From NCBI GenBank assembly GCA_027013735.1, contig JALWGH010000185.1, positions 1 through 33,411 of the forward strand: a stretch of 33,411 nt of DNA, written 5' to 3'. Origin of the DNA: Melioribacteraceae bacterium. Its GTDB lineage: Bacteria; Bacteroidota; Ignavibacteria; Ignavibacteriales; Melioribacteraceae. The notes beneath the pieces are model-generated. The model worked only from the letters and a program-made list of their open reading frames with translations, ran no database searches and was not told where the DNA came from. Position 1 is the stretch's first letter. Every line of letters begins with the position of its first letter. Position numbers and translations under genes: made by a program. Below are positions 16,887 to 24,133 of the stretch, in pieces.

Positions 16887-17513
16887 TCATTTCTTTTTGT
16901 CTAATAGCACGCCGTTAAAAAATATCTCGTTGATTAATTTCATTCTTTTCTTAATGTCGGATTTTCGTTTGTAATGACCAAACATCCCCACGCCCATTAT
17001 TAAAGTGCCAAGAACGTTTACAAGATTCTGAGGAGGAATAGGTTTAACCAGTTTTTCTTTCACGGCTTTTTTAAATAGCTGAATGAACACTTTGTTCTTG
17101 TTTTGAACAAGCGGACGAAGAGACTCACTGGTTATTTTGTTCAACTTGGGGTGAGTAGAAAGGTAAAGGTAAAGCCTGAAGTAATCCGGGTGCTCGGCAA
17201 AAAACTCTCCTGCCGTAATTGAAATTGCCTCAATCTTTTCACGGGTGTCTTCGAGAGATTCCCACGCTTTGGTCATATTCTCGAAAAACAGTTCGAGTCC
17301 GGTTTTCAAAACTTCAAGGAGTAACTCGTCCTTATTTTTGAAATAATAATAAAGTGTCGCTTTGCCAAGCTCCGCCTCCTCAGCTATTAAATCCATACTG
17401 CATTTGTGGTAGCCGTGTTTTGCAAAGCTGTAAAGAGCAGACTTTAATATCGTTTGCTTCCGGTTCTCTTTTTCTCTTTTTTTTCGGTCTTCTTTTGCCA
17501 TTTGACTTACCAT
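16887..17513 (-). CDS. TetR/AcrR family transcriptional regulator
   Basis: A 208-residue repressor-type protein. The N-terminal helix-turn-helix is clear: TILKSALYSFAKHGYHKCSM, then AEEAELGKATLYYYFKNKDE. The remainder is the helical ligand-binding domain. ATG 17513 is given; ATG 17501 is also possible, and neither has a strong ribosome site. The stop is 7 bases before the RND start, so it is the first gene of the exporter operon. A perfect palindrome overlaps its promoter, consistent with autorepression relieved by a hydrophobic ligand, probably the exported compound. Confidence 0.93.
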   Translation of the reverse strand: MVSQMAKEDRKKREKENRKQTILKSALYSFAKHGYHKCSMDLIAEEAELGKATLYYYFKNKDELLLEVLKTGLELFFENMTKAWESLEDTREKIEAISITAGEFFAEHPDYFRLYLYLSTHPKLNKITSESLRPLVQNKNKVFIQLFKKAVKEKLVKPIPPQNLVNVLGTLIMGVGMFGHYKRKSDIKKRMKLINEIFFNGVLLDKKK

Positions 17514-17517
17514 TCTA

Positions 17518-17539
17518 TTTTCGACTAAGCAGTCGAAAA
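17518..17539. promoter_or_regulatory. Palindromic operator of the TetR-RND operon
   Basis: TTTTCGACT-AAGC-AGTCGAAAA is a perfect inverted repeat with 9-base arms, ending 5 bases before the TetR start codon. It overlaps the predicted -10 box and start site. Length and place are typical of TetR operators. Confidence 0.75.
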
Positions 17540-17565
17540 ATAAAAAAGATTTGATTTTTAGTCAA
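17537..17565 (-). promoter_or_regulatory. Promoter of the TetR-RND-LolA-barrel operon
   Basis: On the minus strand, TTGACT (17560-17565), 17 bases, then TATTTT (17537-17542). The same bases also read as CTTG-N21-TATTTTTC, close to the Bacteroidota pattern. The start site should be about 17530, inside the palindrome. Confidence 0.6.
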
Positions 17566-17595
17566 GAGAAAATACAAGTTTAACTTTTGCGCTTT

Positions 17596-18024
17596 GGATG
17601 AATGGATAATTGGATGGTTGGATGGGATGGGTTGAATCGTTGAACAACAATCGTTTTTCTCTGTTCTCTGTTATCTGTTCTCTGAAAGGCTGTTTCTTGC
17701 CACGCAAAGAACGCAGAGGTTTTGCGCAGAGAACGCAGACAAACATTTTGCCACCCTAATTTTTCCACCACAATGAATGACGACCCCGCCACGTTAGCGG
17801 AGGCAAATGACAAATCATCTTGTCACAAATTCCCGCTCTCAATTTTCTCTGCTCTCTGTTATCTGTCCTCTGAGTGTGGCGTCTTGCTTGTCGCGCCGAG
17901 GTTAAGCGAAGCGAAAACGAAGGCGGGCATCTTGCTTCTTGCTTGTCACGGCGTAGTCCCGCAAAATGCGGGACGAAGACGGACCTGTCGCGCCGTAGTC
18001 AAGCGTAGCGCAGACGAAGGCGGA
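17596..18024. repeat. Mosaic of short repeats in a 598-base non-coding region
   Basis: The gap between the TetR gene and gatB (17514-18111) is packed with repeat modules: a GGAT-rich stretch (17596-17630), two copies of a 25-base unit (17661-17685 and 17849-17873, two mismatches), a 14-base tandem pair (17704-17717 and 17726-17739, one mismatch), and three hairpin units of the form GTCGCGCCGTAG...GACGAAGGCGGA (17890-17927, 17945-17984, 17987-18024). The middle hairpin unit has a perfect stem (GTCCCGC-AAAAT-GCGGGAC). Modules of three of these kinds recur at 27191-27413. A frame is open through here in phase with gatB, but its translation is unlike any protein. Confidence 0.75.
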
Positions 18025-18079
18025 CGTCTAACGTCTTGTTCAATTAGCATCCTTATTCTCCCCTTATTTTTCGCTTTAC

Positions 18080-18087
18080 TATATTTG
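18080..18087 (+). promoter_or_regulatory. -7 element of the gatB promoter
   Basis: TATATTTG matches TAnnTTTG. No TTTG is well placed at -33. The predicted start site, about 18092-18095, leaves a leader of roughly 20 bases to ATG 18112 and excludes longer versions of GatB. Confidence 0.5.
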
Positions 18088-18111
18088 CAAATGAATTTTA
18101 AGGAAAAACTG

Positions 18112-19545
18112 ATGTTGGAAAAATACGAAGCCGTAATAGGTCTGGAAGTTCACGCACAGCTATTAACCGAGACAAAACTTTTTTGCAGTTGTTCAACAAA
18201 ATTCGGAGCGCCGCCGAACACTAACGTTTGTCCTGTTTGTTTGGGACATCCGGGTGCGCTACCCGTATTAAACAAAAAAGCCGTTGAATATGCAGTACTA
18301 ATGGGTCTGGCAGTTAATTGCAGAATAAACAAGCGTTCCGTTTTTGCAAGGAAAAATTATTTCTACCCCGACTTACCAAAAGGTTACCAGATTTCCCAAT
18401 TTGACGAGCCGCTTTGTGAATTTGGTTTTGTGGAAATTGACAGTGGTAAAGAAAAAAGAAAAATCAGAATCAAAAGAATTCACATCGAAGAAGACGCTGG
18501 GAAATTAATTCACGACAGAGGCGGCGATTCACTTGTTGACCTAAACCGCTCGGGAACACCGTTGATTGAAATTGTTAGTGAGCCGGACATTCGAACTCCT
18601 CAAGAAGCAAGTGAATATTTGAAAACACTCAGAAAAATTGTTACCTACCTCGAAATTTGCGACGGTAATATGGAGGAAGGTTCTCTCCGCTGCGATGCAA
18701 ATATTTCCGTAAGGTTAAAGGGCAGCACAGACTTAGGCACGCGGACGGAAATTAAAAATATGAATTCCTTCAGGAATGTTGAGAAAGCCTTGCAGTTTGA
18801 AATTGAGCGGCAGGTTGAAATTCTTGAAGAAGGCGGGAAGGTTGAACAGGAAACTTTGCTGTGGGACGCCGACAATTACGAAGCACGTTCAATGAGAGGG
18901 AAAGAGGAAAGCCACGATTACCGCTACTTCCCCGAACCGGATTTACTCCCGCTTCAAATTACCGACGAATGGATTACTGAGATTAAAAACAAAATGCCCG
19001 AGTTACCGAACGCTAAAAAAGAAAGATTTCAAAAAGATTACTCCCTCCCCGAATACGACGCTGAAATTTTAACTTCTGAAAAACCGCTTGCAGATTATTT
19101 TGAAAAAGCGGCGGAAGTAACTACCGATTTCAAAGCCGTTTCCAATTGGGTGATGAGCGAAGTGTTAAAAGTTTGCAACCGCGACAAAATTTCCATTGAA
19201 GAGTTTCCCGTTCCTCCCGAAAACTTGGGTAAACTTGTCGGGTTAATTTCGAAAGGAACTATTTCCGGCAAAATTGCAAAGGACGTTTTCGAGGAAATGC
19301 TTTCAACACGACAGACGCCGGAAGAAATTGTAAAGGCAAAAAATCTTGCACAAATTAGCGACTCTTCTGCGATTGAAAAAGCGGTTGAAAAAATAATAGC
19401 AGACTTTCCCGCTCAAGTCGAACAATTCAAAAACGGGAAGGAAAAAGTTTTAGGTTTCCTTGTGGGACAAGTAATGCGGGAAACAAAAGGCAAGGCAAAC
19501 CCTCAAATGGTTAACAAAATTTTAATTGAAAAATTGAGGCAGTAA
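18112..19545 (+). CDS. gatB: Asp/Glu-tRNA amidotransferase subunit B
   Basis: A 477-residue subunit of GatCAB, which converts Asp-tRNA(Asn) and Glu-tRNA(Gln) to the amidated forms. It begins [17 protein letters not shown]. The kinase-like cradle domain is complete: Zn-site cysteines 25, 27, 40 and 43, [48 protein letters not shown] and [14 protein letters not shown]. The C-terminal helical and YqeY-like tRNA-binding part runs to residue 477. ATG 18112 is chosen over ATG 18091 because AAGGA lies ahead, the promoter would start about 18093, and the length fits the family. gatA and gatC are not in the window. The next gene begins 3 bases after the stop. Confidence 0.97.
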   Translation: MLEKYEAVIGLEVHAQLLTETKLFCSCSTKFGAPPNTNVCPVCLGHPGALPVLNKKAVEYAVLMGLAVNCRINKRSVFARKNYFYPDLPKGYQISQFDEPLCEFGFVEIDSGKEKRKIRIKRIHIEEDAGKLIHDRGGDSLVDLNRSGTPLIEIVSEPDIRTPQEASEYLKTLRKIVTYLEICDGNMEEGSLRCDANISVRLKGSTDLGTRTEIKNMNSFRNVEKALQFEIERQVEILEEGGKVEQETLLWDADNYEARSMRGKEESHDYRYFPEPDLLPLQITDEWITEIKNKMPELPNAKKERFQKDYSLPEYDAEILTSEKPLADYFEKAAEVTTDFKAVSNWVMSEVLKVCNRDKISIEEFPVPPENLGKLVGLISKGTISGKIAKDVFEEMLSTRQTPEEIVKAKNLAQISDSSAIEKAVEKIIADFPAQVEQFKNGKEKVLGFLVGQVMRETKGKANPQMVNKILIEKLRQ

Positions 19546-19548
19546 AAA

Positions 19549-21636
19549 ATGCCGTCAACAAACGAAAACATCCGCAGTTTTTTTTACCCCGTATCCGTTT
19601 GCGTTGCGGGTGCATCCACAAAAGGAAAAAGCATTGGCTACGAACTACTGAAAACGATTATGGTTTACGGCTACAAGGGCAAAGTGTTTCCTGTCAATCC
19701 GAAGGCGGAAGAAATTCTCGGATTCAAATGCTACCGTTCAATTGCGGATTTACCCGAAGCGCCTGAACTTGGCATTGTAGTTACACCGAAAAAGTTTGTT
19801 GAGGATTCGATTAAGCAATTACTCGCAAAAGGGACCAATGCAATTATTTTAATTACGGCAGGCTTTAAGGAAACGGGAGAGAAAGGCGCTGCCGAAGAAG
19901 AAAAAATAAAACAAATCATTTCGGAAGGAGGGGCAAGCTTAGTTGGGCCTAACTGTATGGGGGTAATCAATACGCTTGACGATGTAAAACTCAATGCAAC
20001 CTTTGTAGCGGAGAAGCCGGAGAAAGGCAGCATTGCTTTCCTTTCGCAGAGCGGGGCGCTCGGCGCCGCCGTGCTGAATTCATTGAGGGAAACGGACATC
20101 CGGTTTGCCCATTTTATTAGCGTGGGAAACAAAGCGGACTTAACCGAAAACGATTTTACGCTTTTCTGGAAAGACGACGAGAACATTAAAATTTTAACTT
20201 ACTACTTGGAAAGCTTTGAAAACGGTTTTGAATTTTTAATTCCGTTCATTAAAGGAGAAATCACTAAGCCCGCCATAGTTTTAAAAGCAGGCAGAACCAA
20301 AAGCGGAATGAAGGCGGCTTCTTCTCACACCGGGGCGTTGAGCGCAAAGGACGTTGTTGTTGATTCCCTCCTTAAACAGTTCGGAATAATACGCGCGCAA
20401 GACATCACCGAATTGTTCAATATTGCCAAGGGTTTTGAGAACTTCCCACTGCCTAAAGGCAATAGAATCGGGGTTGTAACGAATGCCGGAGGTCCGGCAA
20501 TTCTTGCCGTTGACGCACTCGAAAAAAACGGCTTGAGGTTGGCTGTGTTTTCGGAAGAGACAAAAACAAAACTGCGCACAATTGTTCATCCCAACGGCAG
20601 CATTGAAAACCCGGTTGATTTACTCCCCGGCGGCACGGCGGAAAATTACAAAAACGCAGTTGAGACGGTTCTCAAGGACGACAACGTTGACGCTGTAATT
20701 TCAATATTTGTTGAACCCGTAATGGTTGAACCGTTTGGTGTAGTGGAGAGCATTAATTTAATTCAATCTGAAAAACCTGTTTTGCAAGCGGTAATGCCTT
20801 TGCCCGAGTTCTGGGAAAAATACCGTGCAGAGTCGAACTTTAACAAACCTTTGTTCCGAAAGCCCGAAGAGCCTCCCGTTGTTATTTCCCAAATGCTTTT
20901 CCACAAACGGAAACAAGAACAGTTAAACAGGAATAGAAAAAAATATGCTGAGCTTCTCTCTCGACTTAAAACAACGAAAGTAAACGGGACGTCGGGATTT
21001 TTAAATCCTACGGAAACAAAAAGAATTTTAAATGAGTCCGGTTTTCCTTTGGTCAAGGAGGTGGTGCTTTTACCCGAAAAGGTAGAGGAATTTAACGACA
21101 TTGATTTTCCCCTTGTATTAAAGGGCTTTGCCGAGGGTGTCTCTCACAAAAGCGAATTTAAGGGAGTAAAATTAAATATTAAAAATAAAACCGAATTGCT
21201 CGAAGCGGCGGAAGAAATAAAAAGCTCCTACTTTGAAAAAGGAAAACAGCTTGAATATTTTGTTGTTCAGCCCTTCTTAAATTTTAAGCACGAATTGTTA
21301 ATAGGTGCTTACAGAGATGCTTCCTTTGGTCCAATCGTAATGTTTGGTAGCGGGGGTAAATACGTTGAGGTTTTCAATGATGTTTCCTTACGTTCGGCAT
21401 TGCTTTGTGAAGAAGACATCGAAGAAATGATTACTGAAACAAAAATGGGAGAAATATTAAAAGGCGTGCGGGGCGAAAAGCCCGTGAATATTGAGCAAAT
21501 TAAATCCGTAATTCAAATGACTGCCAAGCTAATGCTTGTTAATCCGCTGATTACGGAATTTGATTTGAATCCCGTTGGAATTACCGATAACGACGAGCTG
21601 ATTATTGCAGACGCACGAATAAAAACCATTCAATAA
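19549..21636 (+). CDS. ADP-forming acyl-CoA synthetase, fused alpha-beta subunits
   Basis: A 695-residue enzyme of the acetate-CoA ligase (ADP-forming) family. Order: CoA-binding Rossmann domain (1-130, with GASTKGKSIGYELLK), two succinyl-CoA-synthetase-like domains with the phospho-acceptor His260 in SSHTGAL and the P-loop-like NAGGPAIL, then a C-terminal ATP-grasp domain (about 480-695, with FPLVLKGFAEGVSHKSEFKG). It makes ATP from an acyl-CoA and ADP plus phosphate, or runs in reverse. This route is typical of fermenting archaea and anaerobic bacteria, so it suggests acetate or branched-acid formation. Translation is likely coupled to gatB (TAA-AAA-ATG), an uncommon pairing. Acyl specificity cannot be read from sequence. 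Confidence 0.9.
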   Translation: MPSTNENIRSFFYPVSVCVAGASTKGKSIGYELLKTIMVYGYKGKVFPVNPKAEEILGFKCYRSIADLPEAPELGIVVTPKKFVEDSIKQLLAKGTNAIILITAGFKETGEKGAAEEEKIKQIISEGGASLVGPNCMGVINTLDDVKLNATFVAEKPEKGSIAFLSQSGALGAAVLNSLRETDIRFAHFISVGNKADLTENDFTLFWKDDENIKILTYYLESFENGFEFLIPFIKGEITKPAIVLKAGRTKSGMKAASSHTGALSAKDVVVDSLLKQFGIIRAQDITELFNIAKGFENFPLPKGNRIGVVTNAGGPAILAVDALEKNGLRLAVFSEETKTKLRTIVHPNGSIENPVDLLPGGTAENYKNAVETVLKDDNVDAVISIFVEPVMVEPFGVVESINLIQSEKPVLQAVMPLPEFWEKYRAESNFNKPLFRKPEEPPVVISQMLFHKRKQEQLNRNRKKYAELLSRLKTTKVNGTSGFLNPTETKRILNESGFPLVKEVVLLPEKVEEFNDIDFPLVLKGFAEGVSHKSEFKGVKLNIKNKTELLEAAEEIKSSYFEKGKQLEYFVVQPFLNFKHELLIGAYRDASFGPIVMFGSGGKYVEVFNDVSLRSALLCEEDIEEMITETKMGEILKGVRGEKPVNIEQIKSVIQMTAKLMLVNPLITEFDLNPVGITDNDELIIADARIKTIQ

Positions 21637-21650
21637 TTTCTGTGGGCTTA

Positions 21651-24125
21651 TTAAAATTCCTGCTGATTAAAAAGGATTTTGAACGTTGTGCCTTTGTCTT
21701 TTTCAGTGTTTGTGGATATTTCCGCACCAATTATTTCACAATATTTTTTAACGAGCGTTAACCCGAGACCGAGCCCTTGGTACTGCCTCGTAGAGCCTTC
21801 GGACTCCTGTGAAAACGGAGTAAATATTTTATTGAGAAATTCTTTTTTAATCCCTATTCCCGTGTCGCTTACTTCAAAATAAAGACGGTTTAAATTGTCC
21901 CTGCCAACAACAATGTTAACGCTTCCTTCATTTGTAAACTTCACGGCATTGTCAATCAGTTGCTCGGCTATTTTATTCACAGCGTTAAAGTCGGATTTCA
22001 AAAGTGTGTTTTTTGTGTTCTTTTTTAACGAGATTTTAATCCCTTTCTTTTCGGCTTTTTCTTTGTAAGTGTAATAGACGTTAAACAAAACGTCATCGTG
22101 AAGGTCAAACTCCCTGATTTTAGGAGAGTAGTAGTTCAACTCCATTTCGGTAACATTTAAAATTAAATCTACCGTTCGTTCAAGCCTGCGGCTGCCTTTC
22201 TTAATTGTTTCCAATTCCATTTCGTGTTTTTCTTTAAAGTCTTCGTCCATTTCTTCTTCGAGCAAAGCCAAATAATTAAAAATAATGTTTAACGGTGTTC
22301 TCATTTCGTGGGAGACTTGCGCGATGAACTCCGTTTTTAGCTTGTCCGCTGCCTCGGCTTTTTTTTGTGCAAGTTTTATTAGCTCTTCGCTCTTTCTAAT
22401 TTCCGTAATATCGTAAATGTAACCTTGCACTGCCGGCTTGCCCTCGTATTTAATGTGTTGTGCGTAAATTAATACGTTTACAAGGGTGTCATCTTGACGA
22501 ACAAATATTTCTTCTTGTCCATTAACACTTTTTTCTCCGGCAAATAGATTTTCCATCCTTTCTTTTGCAGATTGCAAATAATCCGGGTGGATAAAGCTAA
22601 AAATTTCTTTTCCGATAATGTCTTCCGCTTTTTCGTAACCAAGAGTTTTGGCAAGAGCGTCATTAGAGAAAACGATTTTCCCTTCCTGAACTATTAACAT
22701 TCCGATTGGCGAAAGGGAAATTAGTTTCCTGTATTTTTCTTCATTATCCCTGATTTCCTTCTCTGCTTTTTTTATTTCAGTCAAGTCTCTGAAAAATATC
22801 TGGATCTCGTTTGCCTCGGTTTTTTTAGCCCGTATTTCTACCGGCACCAATGCCCCGTCTTTTCTGAGCAGTTCCCTCTCCATTGAGATTTCTTGCCCGA
22901 TTTGCAATACCGAATATTGAGCCGGCTTAACTTTTAATTCTTCCTTTGTGAAAAAATTAGTAATGTGTTGATTTAACATTTCTTCTTTTTCGTACCCTGT
23001 AAGGTCAATCATTTTTTTGTTTGCTTCAATAATAATACCGTTATTGTCAAGTAATAAGATTCCGGCTAAAGCATCGTTGAAAACTCTAAAATATTTTTGC
23101 TCGGCATGGAACAGCTTTTCGCTCATTGATTTTAATCTCGTAATGTCCGCCAAAACGTAGAGTTTATAATTAACTTCGCTAACAGAAAAATCGTACGAAC
23201 TTATTGAAATAAAACTTGAAGTGCTTCTAATTGATTTAATCATTGCTTTAAAATTTTCGAACCGAGAGCCTGACAATATCTCTTTTTTTAGCTTTTCCCT
23301 TTCCGATTCGTTTTCCCAAATGTCGGCATCAATAAAATTTTCTCCCAATATGCTTTCCTTTGGCAAACCTGTAATTCTCAAAAAAGCTTTGTTTACTTCA
23401 ACGATTACGTGGTCTTCCGCTCTTGTTACAACCAAGGCGTGAGGAGAAACGTCGATTAAAATCTCATTTAGAGATTTGTCCCAAGCATACGCCCCGTTTG
23501 TCTTTTTAATACGAGCCTCAAGAAGTTTGTTTTTCTTTTCGAGGTTTTCCGTCAAGTAAATGTTTTCAATTCTTAATTTAATTAAATCGAGAGCGCTTTG
23601 TATTGCAATAATTTTCTTCCTCAAGCGGGACAAGTCATTTCTGCTTGTAACAAAAAAGAAAAATTCTTTTGTGCCGGAAAAATCAACTGCGATTGCAAGA
23701 GCGTAGGCGGGAGTAAAGTCATTAAAGTTTAACTTGAATTTTATTTCATCGTTGCCGTCAGATATTTTTCTAATGAAAAGTCCTTCTTCTGAAAATAATT
23801 TCTTAATTAGACTTCTGCCGATACTAAACTCCGAAAGCGCATTACCCTCTATTGGCAAGGATGTGTATTCCCTTGTTATTTTTGCTTTTCCTTCTTCGGA
23901 CACTTTGCAAAAAGCAACGTAGGGAAAATTTTCCGCAAGGGAAAAGCGCCTCAAGGTAAAATCAATGATGCTTTCCCTGTCGTTTAATTTCAAGAGCTCG
24001 CGGCTAACTTCTATTATCTTAGCCGTCTCGGTAGTTCGTTCGGACAAAGTTTGGTTTGTAACCTTTAACCGTTCAAGCTCCGCAAAAAGATTTTCTACCT
24101 TTTCTCTTTGTTGATAGTTGCTCAT
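21651..24125 (-). CDS. Soluble multi-PAS sensor histidine kinase with intact H-box
   Basis: An 824-residue protein without membrane segments. Order: N-terminal coiled coil (1-35), a GAF-like region (about 40-185), three PAS domains (about 218-331, 338-453, 459-581), a HisKA helix pair with the phospho-acceptor His606 in VSHEMRTPLN, and a HATPase domain with N-box EQLIDNAVKFTN, G1 DTGIGI and G2 GLGLGLTL. All catalytic parts are present. ATG 24125 is used because GAGGG precedes it; a GTG at 24137 overlaps the previous stop (GTGA), so translation is coupled either way. It is last in an operon with a PhnD-like protein and a second, degenerate kinase. No receiver-domain gene is near. Confidence 0.92.
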   Translation of the reverse strand: MSNYQQREKVENLFAELERLKVTNQTLSERTTETAKIIEVSRELLKLNDRESIIDFTLRRFSLAENFPYVAFCKVSEEGKAKITREYTSLPIEGNALSEFSIGRSLIKKLFSEEGLFIRKISDGNDEIKFKLNFNDFTPAYALAIAVDFSGTKEFFFFVTSRNDLSRLRKKIIAIQSALDLIKLRIENIYLTENLEKKNKLLEARIKKTNGAYAWDKSLNEILIDVSPHALVVTRAEDHVIVEVNKAFLRITGLPKESILGENFIDADIWENESEREKLKKEILSGSRFENFKAMIKSIRSTSSFISISSYDFSVSEVNYKLYVLADITRLKSMSEKLFHAEQKYFRVFNDALAGILLLDNNGIIIEANKKMIDLTGYEKEEMLNQHITNFFTKEELKVKPAQYSVLQIGQEISMERELLRKDGALVPVEIRAKKTEANEIQIFFRDLTEIKKAEKEIRDNEEKYRKLISLSPIGMLIVQEGKIVFSNDALAKTLGYEKAEDIIGKEIFSFIHPDYLQSAKERMENLFAGEKSVNGQEEIFVRQDDTLVNVLIYAQHIKYEGKPAVQGYIYDITEIRKSEELIKLAQKKAEAADKLKTEFIAQVSHEMRTPLNIIFNYLALLEEEMDEDFKEKHEMELETIKKGSRRLERTVDLILNVTEMELNYYSPKIREFDLHDDVLFNVYYTYKEKAEKKGIKISLKKNTKNTLLKSDFNAVNKIAEQLIDNAVKFTNEGSVNIVVGRDNLNRLYFEVSDTGIGIKKEFLNKIFTPFSQESEGSTRQYQGLGLGLTLVKKYCEIIGAEISTNTEKDKGTTFKILFNQQEF

Positions 24126-24133
24126 CTTTTCCC

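Noticed and set aside
17596-18024. CRISPR array
   Set aside because: Repeat units differ in sequence, are spaced irregularly, and lack unique spacers of constant length; no cas gene is present.
17722-18111. Possible 130-residue N-terminal extension of GatB, or a separate small gene
   Set aside because: The frame runs through repeat modules, gives a composition unlike any protein, adds 130 residues to a family of about 477, and lies upstream of the likely transcript start near 18093.
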